DNA of 64,000 nt. Source: JAGVPT01 sp963843065 (GTDB lineage Bacteria; Bacteroidota; Ignavibacteria; UBA10030; UBA8401). The translations under genes were made by a program, and so were the position numbers. The notes under the pieces are model-generated. The model saw only the letters and a list, made by a program, of their open reading frames with translations, searched no databases and was not told the origin of the DNA. Of this stretch, positions 51,497-62,098 are shown piece after piece. Location of the stretch: the NCBI GenBank assembly GCA_963843065.1, contig CAWJKX010000080.1:1-64000 (forward strand). Direction: 5' to 3'. Positions within the stretch are counted from its first letter, which is position 1. The number at the start of each line of letters is the position of its first letter.

Positions 51497-53305
51497 TTAA
51501 TTCCCTTTTTTCAGGGTAAACATGAACGAACTTCCAACACCGGCTTCGCTCTCTACCCAGATTTTCCCGCCGTGCGCCTTGATAATCTCACGGCTAATCC
51601 ACAAGCCCAGCCCCGAGCCTTTGATGTTGCTTACCTCGGCAGAATCCACGCGGGAAAATTTTTGGAATAGTCTTTCCAATTGATCCTCCGGGATACCCAT
51701 GCCGTTATCTTTTATGGAAAGCAATATCTCGTCGGAGCCGTGGTTAACGACAGATATCTCGATCATTCCCCCGCGCGGCGAATATTTTACCGCGTTGGAA
51801 ACAAGGTTCAGCAATACCTGGCGCAGCTTGCTTTGGTCTCCCTTCACGAACGAAGCGTCCAGCTCGATATTATATTGGAGCTGATGCCTGTTGGAAAATT
51901 TCACCATCGACACGGCTTCTTTGACAAGCGTTTCAATGTTCACCAGCTTGAAATAATAGTTTAACTGGCCAGATTCCATTTTTGTAATCGTCAACGTGTC
52001 CTCAGCCAGCTGGCTGAGCTTCGTTGCCTGGTCGATGATAATTCCAAGGTATTCTTTGAAGTGCTGGTTCGTAGCGACATATTCTTTTTTGATAAGGGAT
52101 TTTGCGGCCAGCATGATGCTCGAAAGAGGGGTACGAAAATCGTGAGAGACAATGCCGACGAAATCTGATTTGAGCTTATCCAATTCGAGCAGCTTTTTGT
52201 TCGATTCCTTAATCTCATTGTAGAGTGTCGCATTGTGGATCGCGCTCCCCAACTGGTCGCATAGCGTGGTCAGGACCATAACGTCCGTTTCATCGAAGGC
52301 ATGCAATTTAGTGTCTTCGATGTTGAGGATACCTACCACTTCTGTCCCCACTTTTATCGGGATCGCCAACTCGGAATTCGTGTTATGGTATGCGAACGAC
52401 AGGTACCTGCTGTCCGTGGAAACATCGTTCGCCAATATTTTTTCTCCGTACATGCCCACCCACCCGACTATTCCATGCCCCGGCTTTTGACGGTACCCGT
52501 GAGGAAGGAAGTCGACGTAATTCCCCGAATGGGCAACGAGCACCATATCCTTGGTATCGTTTTCAATCATAAAGATGGTGACGTCGAAGTAAGTAAAATT
52601 TTTCTGGATCGCTTCGGCGGCAAATTCCAGCATCCTGTCAAGGTCGAGCGTTGATGTTAACCGGCCTGCGATACGATTAACAAGTTCAATTTGAGACAAA
52701 CGTTTCTGCGCATTGTCAAACATCGCTGTGTGGCGAAGTGCCGTTGCAACGTGGAAGCTGAGCAATTGTGCAAGCCACATATCCGGCTGGTTGTATGCAT
52801 TGGGTTTCGCCGACCCAAATCCGATCGATCCGATCATTTCTACACTTGTCCGAAGAGGGACGATCAACAGCGATTTGATCCCCACTTCGACAAACTTCCC
52901 TTCCAGCATAGGACTGAAAGCAGGAGCGGACTCGATATCGACAAAAATCCCCGCTTTGTTCTGAATAGTCCACCCGGGCATACCCGCATCCACGGCAAAC
53001 AATTCATGATTGATATCGAGAGAATCAGCAACGCGGCTGAGCGTCGTAACACTGTAGTGGGATTTGTTCCTGTTGAGCAGGCAAATGAAAGCGCATTCTC
53101 CTTCGATGAGCCATGATAGCTCGGCGCGAAGAACGTCTAGAATCTGATCGCGAGAAGTTGTTTCATCGATCTTCAGTGAAATTTCGCTGAGAGTGCTGAT
53201 CTTTTTGGAAAAACTCTGGGCTTCAAGAAGCCGGTTTCGCAACTCTTCTTTTGGCAACTCTAAATTATTAGGAGACTGCCAATCGGAGGCCATTTCTTTA
53301 ACCAT
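51497..53305 (-). CDS. GAF-domain sensor histidine kinase
   Basis: Soluble kinase of 602 residues. Two GAF domains (~55-195 and ~215-375; MIGSIGFGSAKPNAYN and NSELAIPIKVGTEVVGILNIED), HisKA with the acceptor His in FVGIVSHDFRTPLSSIM (~395), and HATPase_c with NLVSNAVKYSPRGG (N), DNGMGIPEDQLERLF (G1) and GSGLGLWISREII (G2). No membrane helix and no adjacent regulator, so an orphan cytosolic sensor. GAF domains often bind small ligands or phytochrome-like chromophores; no Cys ligand for a bilin is obvious. Confidence 0.92.
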   Translation of the reverse strand: MVKEMASDWQSPNNLELPKEELRNRLLEAQSFSKKISTLSEISLKIDETTSRDQILDVLRAELSWLIEGECAFICLLNRNKSHYSVTTLSRVADSLDINHELFAVDAGMPGWTIQNKAGIFVDIESAPAFSPMLEGKFVEVGIKSLLIVPLRTSVEMIGSIGFGSAKPNAYNQPDMWLAQLLSFHVATALRHTAMFDNAQKRLSQIELVNRIAGRLTSTLDLDRMLEFAAEAIQKNFTYFDVTIFMIENDTKDMVLVAHSGNYVDFLPHGYRQKPGHGIVGWVGMYGEKILANDVSTDSRYLSFAYHNTNSELAIPIKVGTEVVGILNIEDTKLHAFDETDVMVLTTLCDQLGSAIHNATLYNEIKESNKKLLELDKLKSDFVGIVSHDFRTPLSSIMLAAKSLIKKEYVATNQHFKEYLGIIIDQATKLSQLAEDTLTITKMESGQLNYYFKLVNIETLVKEAVSMVKFSNRHQLQYNIELDASFVKGDQSKLRQVLLNLVSNAVKYSPRGGMIEISVVNHGSDEILLSIKDNGMGIPEDQLERLFQKFSRVDSAEVSNIKGSGLGLWISREIIKAHGGKIWVESEAGVGSSFMFTLKKGN

Positions 53306-53411
53306 TTATCCTTTCACAGTCGAAATTTAGTTGAATTCCTCTGCTCCTTCTGAAAATCCATCGTCCCTTATAAAAATTTCGTCAATCCCGGCTGCTTGCG
53401 GCCCGGGGAAT

Positions 53412-54414
53412 TCAACTCCGAACAACTTCACCGATAACGTGAGGAATTTCGTTTTGTTGTTTCAATAAACGGGTTGCCTCGTCCACTTTGATGCGGCGAG
53501 ACGATGAAGATGAGACCGATGCCTAAATTAAAAGTTTTCCGCATGTCGTGTTCAGGCACTTGTCCTTTATTTTGTATCAGTGAAAAAATCGCCGGCCGCT
53601 TCCATGAATTCCAATCAACCGAGATACGCAGGCCTTTCGGAATAACACGCATCGTGTTGCCGACAATCCCGCCTCCGGTGACATGAGACATTCCCTTCAC
53701 CATATTCTTGGACAGCAGCAGCCGGATCGGCGAAAGATACGAACGATGGACTGCAAGCAGAGTATCGCCGAGAGTCCCATTCAGCTCTGCGTAGAATTTG
53801 CGGAGTGCAAGGCGCGGAAGAAGAACTTTGCGTGCAAGAGAAAAACCGTTTGTGTGCAGCCCTGTCGACGGAAGACCGATGAGAACGTCGCCCGCTTTGA
53901 TTTGCTTTCCGTCAATAATTTTCTTTTTCTCGACGACTCCGACAATCGTTCCTGCAATGTCAAACTCGCCCTCACGGTAGATTCCCGGCATTTCAGCCGT
54001 CTCCCCGCCAATGACCGAACATGAGTTTTGTTTGCACGCTTTAACAAAACCGGAGATGACTTTTTCTGCCACTTTCGGCGAGAGCTTTCCGGCGGCGAAG
54101 TAATCCATAAAGTAGAGGGGCATTGCTCCGCAAACAGCGATGTCGTTAACGCAATGATTCACCAGGTCCTGTCCAACAGTGTCAAACCGTTTCATCCCGA
54201 ATGCAATTTTCAGCTTGGTGCCCACTCCGTCAACGCTGGAAACAAGCACCGGATCCTTTATGCCCGGGAAGGATGCCCTATAGAAGGCACCGAACGAACC
54301 GATGTCCGCTATAACATTCTTCGTAAATGTAGATCGAAGGCTGCGTTTGATTCTCTCAACAACCACTTCACCTGCAGCGATATTAACGCCAGCCTTTTTA
54401 TACGTTTGCGACAA
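53412..54414 (-). CDS. purM: Phosphoribosylformylglycinamidine cyclo-ligase (frameshifted near 3' end)
   Basis: Fifth step of purine synthesis: ATP-dependent closure of the imidazole ring of AIR. ~333 residues after repair. Seen: SSVDGVGTKLKIAF, GQDLVNHCVNDI, SVIGGETAEMPGIY, GLPSTGLHTNGFSLAR, SHVTGGGIVGN and MRKTFNLGIGL, all family signatures. An extra C at ~53494 (CATCAAAG) gives a short false C-terminus; repair extends to VDEATRLLKQQNEIPHVIGE and a stop at 53412-53414. Confidence 0.93.
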
Positions 54415-54596
54415 ATTCTTCCTTTAGTATTTTCCGCACACCAATGTAGAAATATTTTTCTAAAATTGAAATAGTTTTTTCAAAAATCCGAAGGTATTCC
54501 CACTTACGCCGTACGACGGTTTACTTCAACGCTCCCTTGATAAAGTCTCACCTCTTGACTATATTTTCATGTGCTTACCATTACCCTTAATCGTCC

Positions 54597-55286
54597 ATGA
54601 GATCTGTCGTATTGCTTCCCACCCACAAGAAGTACGCTGTGGGAAAAATTCTTTGCCTCGGCCAGAACTACGCAAAACATGCAAAGGAGATGGGTGCGGT
54701 CGCTCCGTCATCACCGATTATTTTTCTAAAACCCTCGACTGCCGTTATTGAGAATGGTGAGGCTATCGTCTTACCAGCAATCTCTGATGACGTCCACCAC
54801 GAAGTTGAATTGACTGTTTTACTCGGCAAGCAGGGGAAGAATATTCCTCAATCGGAAGCGTTCGACTACGTTGCGGGGTATGGAATCGGACTGGATATGA
54901 CCATGCGCGACCGCCAGAAAGAAGCAAAGGCCGCCGGAAATCCCTGGTCGATTGCAAAAGGGTTCGATACCTCGGCACCGCTTTCGCCGTTTATATCCAA
55001 AGATCAGGTTAACAATCCGGACAACCTGGAGATTACATTAAGCGTAAATGGCAAAGAACGGCAGCATTCAAACACATCGAACATGATCTATAAAATCGAT
55101 TATATCATTGCATTTCTTTCTTCGATTTTCACGCTTGAAGAAGGGGACGTTATCTACACTGGAACTCCCGAAGGCGTGGGAAAAGTCGTGGAAGGAGACG
55201 TTATCGAAGCAGAAATTCCAGGAGTTGGAAAACTGCGCCACGCTGTCGTTTCTGCCCAGTCGAATTCTTTAAAGGCTTCACGGTGA
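54597..55286 (+). CDS. Fumarylacetoacetate hydrolase family protein
   Basis: FAH-fold hydrolase or decarboxylase, 229 residues, YcgM-like. Seen: KILCLGQNYAKHAKEMG, PIIFLKPSTAVI, the metal-binding EVELTVLLG with HHE upstream, GYGIGLDMTMRDRQ, AKGFDTSAPLSPF and the C-terminal TGTPEGVGKVVEGDVIEAEIPGVG in two parts. Acts on acylpyruvates or 2-oxo-acid derivatives; the exact substrate cannot be read. Its stop overlaps the start of the M23 gene (TGATG). Confidence 0.88.
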   Translation: MRSVVLLPTHKKYAVGKILCLGQNYAKHAKEMGAVAPSSPIIFLKPSTAVIENGEAIVLPAISDDVHHEVELTVLLGKQGKNIPQSEAFDYVAGYGIGLDMTMRDRQKEAKAAGNPWSIAKGFDTSAPLSPFISKDQVNNPDNLEITLSVNGKERQHSNTSNMIYKIDYIIAFLSSIFTLEEGDVIYTGTPEGVGKVVEGDVIEAEIPGVGKLRHAVVSAQSNSLKASR

Positions 55287-57602
55287 TGATTGTGCGCAAA
55301 TATTTTTTCCACTCAGCGATATTTGCGGGGTGTGTTGTTGCAGTATCGTTACTATTGCTGAGTTTTGCATTTCGCCCGGCTGTGAATAACGAAGCGCCGC
55401 GCGCCTCGTCGGTTGAATCGCTCTACGCTCCGTTCGACTCGATCCGGACGGACCTCGAAGATTACATTTGGCCCATTGACGCCCCGCCAAAAATTACGTC
55501 GTCGTTCGCAGAGTTCCGGTCATCCCATTTCCATGCGGGGATCGATATTGGGACAAGCAATAAAATCGGACTTGAGGTCTACGCCTCACGCGACGGCTAC
55601 ATTGCTCGTCTCGAAGTATCCCCGTACGGGTATGGGAGATATCTGGTGCTCCGGCATGCGGACGGTTTTTATACAACATACGCGCACCTTAGTGCTTTCA
55701 AAAATGAAGTCGAACGCGCCGTTCGGGCTGAACAATTGAAGAAAGGAAAATTTTCCGTCGAAATGAAATTTCAACCGGGAGAGTACACCAGTTCGAAAAG
55801 GAGACGTGGTGGCGTACAGCGGAGAAAGCGGCACCGGTGATGCTCATTTGCATTTCGAGATCCGGGATGAAAATTTCAACCCGGTCAATCCCCTTCTCTT
55901 CCCAAACATCCGGCGATTCCCCGACACGGAGCCGCCGATCATCCGGCGACTCGCCATTACGCCGATGGACGAAAATTCTTTCGTCGACTATGAATTTTCT
56001 CCAAAAGTGTATCGGGCCCACGCCCTGAGTCAATCGTCGTTTACAGTTCCCGGCGTGATTCGTGCTACCGGATCGCTCGGCTTTTCTATCGATGCGGCGG
56101 ACAGGGTTAACAACACACGGTACCGTTCGAGTGTGTATGAGTTTGAGTTTCAGGTGGATGGAACCACAATTTTCACGTCGCAGCGCAATCGTTTTCCCGA
56201 AGATGAAACACGCCAGGTCGGAATTGATTTCGATTGGGCGCTTTGGAAAGAGCGGAAAGGAAGATTCCAAAAGCTCTATGTCGATGAAGGCAACACACTT
56301 CCATTTTACAATCGACGAAATCAGTTCGACGGTGTCGTCGCGTTAAAAAATTTTTCAGAGGGGCTGCACAAGTTCAAGGTTATTGCGTCGGATTATTCCG
56401 GGAATTCTTCCGAACTCTCGGGGACGTTCGTTCTCAATCATCCTCCTGAAGTGGAGATTTTGAACGCAACCTCCGAGTCGGTCGCAGCGCTCTTTCCGGA
56501 CAGCCGGAATGTTGCGTCAGTCGAAATCGGCACGAGGACATTCTCGTCCGGAAGATGGTCCATTCAGGATTACGATGCGCACGAACTCTCATTCAAGGGA
56601 GATTCGTTGGTGATACCCGGAAATCTCCAGGGAGCCGACATTGTTCGAGTTACCGCAAAGAATATTTGGGGGACGCGCTCATTCCCCGTCTATCATTTTC
56701 TCAAACCGCAGCTCGTTCCGGCCAGAGCCGAGTTATCGAGCGACGTTGATGGCTCTTTCTTGAAAGTATCGATCGAATCACCTGTCCCGTTCTCCGAAAC
56801 GCCTTCCCTGCAAGTCCAACAGGAAAACACTATCTCATCCATTCCCCTGCGCGCCGTTGACGTTGATCAATACACGGGGGTCTACAGATTATCACCGACA
56901 TTGCGCGGCACGGTGTATCTGAAGGCGTTTTATGAAATAGCCGGGAAGCAGTCGGAAGTTTTCGACTCCTTCACGCTGAATACCATCTCTCCGGATCGAG
57001 ACGGGACAATTCAGTCTGACGATGGAAATTTTACGGTGGCATTCGAACCAGGAGCCGTTTTTGCTCCACTCCATCCGACTATAGAGAAGCTGAGCGAGAC
57101 ACAGTACGACGTCCAACCCGGCGACGTGCTGCTGCGAGGAGCGATCAGGGCAACGTTCAAGTATCCGGATAAGGACGAATCCGACGAAAGGCTTGGGTTG
57201 TACGTGAACAATGGCGGCGGGTGGAAATTTCTCGCGACGGAACGCAATCGCCAAACGCATACACTTGAGCTGCACAAGGCGCACACCCTCGGCACGTTTG
57301 GCGTGTTACGCGATGATCAACCGCCAAAAATCAGCCGATGGCGAACGCCGTCCATCAACGGTAAAGGCCGGCCAGTGTTCTCTTTTTCGGTGCGGGATAA
57401 TCTTTCAGGAGTTGATGACGACGAAATCAATGTTTTTCTCAACGGCGAACGAATTATTCCGGAGTACGAACCCGAGAAAAGAACGGTGTTCTACGTTCCT
57501 CTCGACCCGCTTCCGCGCGGACGGTACACGGTGCAGATCGAAGTCAAGGATCGCGTTGGCAATGCGGCTCATCTGGCAAAAACGCTGACCGTCAACCGAT
57601 GA
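55286..57602 (+). CDS. M23 family metallopeptidase with large C-terminal region (frameshifted)
   Basis: About 771 residues after repair. An N-terminal membrane helix or signal (AGCVVAVSLLLLSFAF), a peptidoglycan endopeptidase M23 domain (~70-205) with zinc ligands in HFHAGIDIG (HxxxD) and DAHLHFEI (HxH), then ~550 residues of beta-sandwich domains (IRATGSLGFSIDAADRVNNTRY, FSFSVRDNLSGVDDDE). An extra base near 55789 breaks VRKGDVVAYSGESGTG. The M23 metal site looks complete, so the enzyme may be active in the periplasm. The next gene starts at the stop (ATGA). Confidence 0.88.
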
Positions 57603-58783
57603 CAAGGAATTTTTCACTCGCTGCAGCGCAAGCCGTAAAAATTTTAAGAAAGAACCCGCTTGCGCAATTGATCATCGCTATCGTCGTGGTCATTATTTCG
57701 ACTTCACTCTTCATGCTGTTGTCGGAGCATACTGCAAACACACGCCAATTCCAGACATTCGGCGATGCGCTGTGGTGGTCCATCGTGACGATTTCGACGG
57801 TCGGATACGGCGACAAGGTTCCCATTACGACCGCAGGCAGGATCGTCAGTGCGATCACCATCGTCAGCGGGCTGATACTCATTTCACTGTTTACCGCGAC
57901 GATATCATCGGTTTTCGTCGCAAGAAAAATTAAGGAGAGCCAAGGATTGCAGGACATCGATTTTACAGGCCATACCCTCATCTGCGGATGGAATCCGCAT
58001 GTCGAAGAAATCCTCCGCATTTTGAACCGATACGGCAATGCGGCGACGGCGATGAAAATTGTCTTGGCAAACGAAGCGCAGCCGGAATTGATGGAAGTCG
58101 TCAGCGAGGCGTATCCGAACCTCGACATCAAATTTGTGCGCGGCGATTATTCACGCGAGCCCGTGCTGCACCGGGCAAACATCAAAGCAGCGCAATCGGC
58201 AATCATTGTTCCGGACACGACATCGCCGTCCGGGCAGCTCTCCGACGATAAAACGCTTCTTGCATTGCTCACAATGAAATCGATGAACCCGAAAGTGAAA
58301 GTCTTCGCTCACGTTTCCAATCGCGAAAATTATCAGCACGTCAAACGGGCAAATGTCGATGATGTCATCGTAAGCGACCAGCACGTCGGATTCTTCCTTG
58401 CGAACCAAGTTCTTTCCCCCGGGGCGCCGCAGGTCGCCACGGAGCTTCTCGATTACGAACACGGCAACGATATCCACCGCGTACCGATCCCCGAAGAATT
58501 CATCGGCAAAACGTTCGAAGAAGTATTTCTCCATTTCAAAAGGACAAAGAACTGGACGCTCATCGGCATCGTGACCGAGGAAGAGACCGTGAGCCTCGGG
58601 GATATTCTCTCGCACGATATGTCCGCCGTCGATACATTCATCGAACGGAAATTCAAAGAGGCGGGAATCAACGTGGCAGAGCGGATGGGCATGCGGGTCG
58701 AAGTTAACCCGCCGCTCGATTTCCAAATTCAAAAGAAAAATTTGGCCGTTATCATCGGAACGATTGATATCGACAAAGCATAA
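57599..58783 (+). CDS. Two-helix potassium channel with RCK (TrkA-N) domains
   Basis: 394-residue Kch/MthK-type channel. Two membrane helices flank the pore: LIIAIVVVIISTSLFML and the second at ~82-105; the selectivity filter is TVGYGD in WWSIVTISTVGYGDKV. A cytosolic TrkA-N domain (LICGWNPHVEEILRIL, Rossmann-like) and a C-terminal RCK-C-like region follow. Ligand could be Ca2+, Mg2+ or nucleotide. Start overlaps the M23 stop. Followed 15 bp later by a free cNMP-binding protein. Confidence 0.9.
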   Translation: MTRNFSLAAAQAVKILRKNPLAQLIIAIVVVIISTSLFMLLSEHTANTRQFQTFGDALWWSIVTISTVGYGDKVPITTAGRIVSAITIVSGLILISLFTATISSVFVARKIKESQGLQDIDFTGHTLICGWNPHVEEILRILNRYGNAATAMKIVLANEAQPELMEVVSEAYPNLDIKFVRGDYSREPVLHRANIKAAQSAIIVPDTTSPSGQLSDDKTLLALLTMKSMNPKVKVFAHVSNRENYQHVKRANVDDVIVSDQHVGFFLANQVLSPGAPQVATELLDYEHGNDIHRVPIPEEFIGKTFEEVFLHFKRTKNWTLIGIVTEEETVSLGDILSHDMSAVDTFIERKFKEAGINVAERMGMRVEVNPPLDFQIQKKNLAVIIGTIDIDKA

Positions 58784-58797
58784 AACGCGAAAATGGC

Positions 58798-59310
58798 ATG
58801 AAAAGAATTGAAGCAAGGTTCCTGAAAAAGATACCGCTCTTCATCGGACTATCGGATGATAAGCTCGAAAGGATCAAGCGGATCATCAAAGAAAAAACAG
58901 TGGATGCCGGCTCTGTGATCATCAAGGAAGGAACCCAGGGAACCGAGATGTTTATCCTTCTCGACGGTGAAGTGGAAGTCTCGAAATCGCTGCTCCTGAA
59001 AATTGCCGGGCGCGGGATGGACCAGCGGGACAAATCGCTTATCCGGCTGACCGGGAACGATTACGCATTCTTCGGCGAGATGGCTCTCTTCGACCCTACC
59101 GCAGCCCGCTCGGCAAGCGTGATCGCGAAATCGAAGTGTGTTATTGCAGAGATTGCGCAGGAAGATTTTTTCAAGCTCGCGGAATCCGACCACGAGATCG
59201 GATACCGTGTGCTCAAAAATATTGTAACAATCATTAGCAACAGACTCGATAAAACAACACAAGATGTGCTTAAGCTTACGACAGCCCTGAGCCTGGCACT
59301 GGAGAGATAA
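58798..59310 (+). CDS. Cyclic nucleotide-binding domain protein
   Basis: 170-residue single-domain protein. The cNMP-binding beta-roll is clear: IPLFIGLSDDKLERIKRIIKEK, AGSVIIKEGTQGTEMFILLDGEVEV and the phosphate-binding cassette FGEMALFDPTAARSASVIA, followed by a C-terminal helix (IGYRVLKNIVTIISNRL). No DNA-binding or effector domain. Being 15 bp after the K+ channel gene, it may gate that channel in trans; this is inference. Confidence 0.88.
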   Translation: MKRIEARFLKKIPLFIGLSDDKLERIKRIIKEKTVDAGSVIIKEGTQGTEMFILLDGEVEVSKSLLLKIAGRGMDQRDKSLIRLTGNDYAFFGEMALFDPTAARSASVIAKSKCVIAEIAQEDFFKLAESDHEIGYRVLKNIVTIISNRLDKTTQDVLKLTTALSLALER

Positions 59311-59385
59311 TCGCCTCGCCGCTGTGCGCGCACCTTCGTCCCCGGCTTACACCGTTCACTCATCATTTTTAACAGTACAGACAAA

Positions 59386-62076
59386 ATGCAGGAACTCCCG
59401 AAATCCTACACACCCCAAGAAGTCGAAGACAAATGGTACCAATTCTGGGAATCGAACGGCTTTTTCCACGCTTCACCCAACAGCGGCAAGAAGCCATACA
59501 CGATCGTCATCCCCCCCCCGAACATCACCGGCATTCTCACGATGGGACATGTTCTCAATAACACGTTGCAGGATGTTTTTATCCGATGGCGGCGCATGCA
59601 GGGATACGAAGCATGCTGGGTACCGGGAACGGACCACGCGGGCATCGCAACGCAGCATGTCGTGGAAAAATCTCTTCTCAAGGAAGGAATCGCCAGACGC
59701 GAATTAGGACGCGAGCAATTCGTCCAGCGGGTGTGGCAGTGGAAAGAGTTGTACGGCGGAACAATCATCAAACAGCTTCGAAAGCTCGGGACATCTTGCG
59801 ATTGGGAGCGTGAACGTTTCACTATGGATGCAGGGCTGTCAAACGCCGTGCAGGAAGTGTTTGTGCGTTTGTACGAGAAGGGGCTGATCTACAAAGGCAA
59901 GTATATTGTCAATTGGTGTCCAAAAGATCACACTGCACTGAGCGACGACGAAGTGAACCATTCGGACAGCAACGGTCATCTCTGGTATATCAAATACCCG
60001 GTCGAAGGGGATCAACGAATTCGTCGTTGTAGCAACAACGCGCCCTGAAACGATGCTCGGCGATACCGCCGTTGCGGTCAACCCGAAAGACGACCGCTAC
60101 AAACATCTTGTCGGAAAAAGTGTTCTCCTTCCGATTGCAAATCGGATTATTCCCATCATCGCGGATGATTTTGTCGATTCTTCGTTCGGTACCGGAGCCG
60201 TGAAAGTGACGCCGGCGCACGACCCAAACGACTATCAGATCGGCGAACGCCACGGCCTGGAAAAACTGATCGTGATGGATACGTCGGGAAAAATGAACGA
60301 ACATGTCCCGAACAAGTATCGGGGCCTCGATCGGTATGAATGCAGGAAAGAAATCATCCGCGACCTGGAAAAGAAGGGATTGCTGGAAAAAATAGAGGAC
60401 CACGTTCACAGCGTCGGACACTGCTACCGCTGCGATACGGTCATTGAGCCGTACCTTTCCGACCAATGGTTCGTGCGGATGAAACCGCTCGCCGAGAAAG
60501 CGCTGCAGGTTGTGCTGAATGGAGAAATAAAGTTCTACCCTGATCGTTGGACGAAGGTGTACGAAAACTGGATGACGAACATCCGTGATTGGTGTATCTC
60601 CCGTCAGCTCTGGTGGGGACACCGAATCCCGGTGTACTACCTTCCTGATGGAAGTATGATCGTTGCACGAAACATCGAAGAAGCTTCGGTAAAATTAAAA
60701 GCTCAGCATTCAAAGTTCAGTGTTGAGAACCTCAGACAAGATGATGATGTGCTCGATACATGGTTCTCGTCGTGGCTCTGGCCTTTTTCAGTGTTCGATT
60801 GGCCGAAAGAAGACGGAGACGTAAAGTACTTTTATCCCACCGATACGCTCATCACCGCGCCGGATATTATCTTCTTCTGGGTTGCGCGAATGATCATGGC
60901 GGGGTTGGAGTTCAGAGGAGAAGTACCTTTCAGGCATGTCTATTTCACCAGCATTATCAGGGATATGCAAGGGCGAAAGATGAGCAAATCGCTCGGCAAT
61001 TCTCCAGACCCGCTTGATGTGATCGCAACGTACGGAGCAGATGCCCTCCGGTTTACCGTTCTCTATCTTGCTCCGATCGGGCAGGATGTTCTCTATTCGA
61101 ACGAGAAATGCGAGATGGGAAGAAATTTCGCCAACAAAATTTGGAACGCAGGACGGTTCCTGCTCATGAACCGCGACGCAATAGCCGCAGATTCACCGGC
61201 CGACATTGCGATCGTCAGCGCTGCCCCTTCGAATGATTTGTCGGACGCATGGATCCTCTCACGGTTCAATGCAACGGTGAAGGAAACAACCGCCGCCCTT
61301 GAAAACCTCCGCGTCAACGAAGCGGTGAAAATGTTGTACGACTTCATGTGGCACGACTTCTGCGATTGGTACGTGGAGTTCGCAAAAAACAGGATTGCCG
61401 AAACAAGCGACGTTAATTTGAAGCGTGCGATTGTCAACCGTGCTATCCGGATTTACGAAGAGACACTGAAACTCCTCCATCCTTTCATGCCGTTCGTTAC
61501 GGAAGAAATCTGGCAGCACCTCAGCGAGCGCAAAGCCGGCGAAAGCATCATGAAATCGCCGTGGCCTGCTTTTGACGAATCGTTGATCAGCGCAAAAACG
61601 GACGGCGAGATGGAGTTTCTCCAGAGCGTCATTAGCGCGGTGCGCACTGTCCGCAGCGAAATGAATCTTCCCCCAACAAAAGAGGTTCCTCTTGTCGTCA
61701 ATTGCCACGATGAGGCGAAGCTCGAGCGTGCTCGAATCGAATCGTCCATCTCTCGAACGGATGGCAAAAATCAATTCTTTGTCCCTCGGCACCGATCTTG
61801 CAAAACCAGGCTATTCGGCAAGTTCGGTTGTCCACGGCCAGGAAGTGTTCATTCCTTTAGAAGGATTAATCGATATCGGCGTGGAACGGGGCACGGCTTG
61901 AGAAGGAAATTCTCCGCCTGGAAGGACAATTGAAGGCCGTCCTCGCAAAACTGGACAACCCCAACTTTGCCGGAAAAGCGCCCGCAGATGTCATCCAAAA
62001 AGAAAAAGACAAGCAGGAAAATTTCCAGCAAACTATCTTGAAATTGAAAACGAGTTTGGAGCAATTGAAGAATTGA
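59386..62076 (+). CDS. valS: Valyl-tRNA synthetase (frameshifted)
   Basis: Class I synthetase charging tRNA-Val, about 895 residues after repair. Seen: N-terminal SYTPQEVEDKWYQFWESNG, HIGH motif as PNITGILTMGHVLNNT, zinc/editing region, CP1 editing domain (FVVVATTRPETMLGDTAVAV), KMSKS in GRKMSKSLGNSPDPLDVI, anticodon-binding helices, and a C-terminal coiled-coil arm (LKAVLAKLDNPNFAGKAPADV). Three +1 changes: ~60008 (GGGG), ~61760 (ATCTCTCG) and ~61890 (CGGGGCACGG). The window also holds a tRNA-Val gene 46 kb away. Confidence 0.95.
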
Positions 62077-62098
62077 CGCGAACGGCACCATGTGTTCT

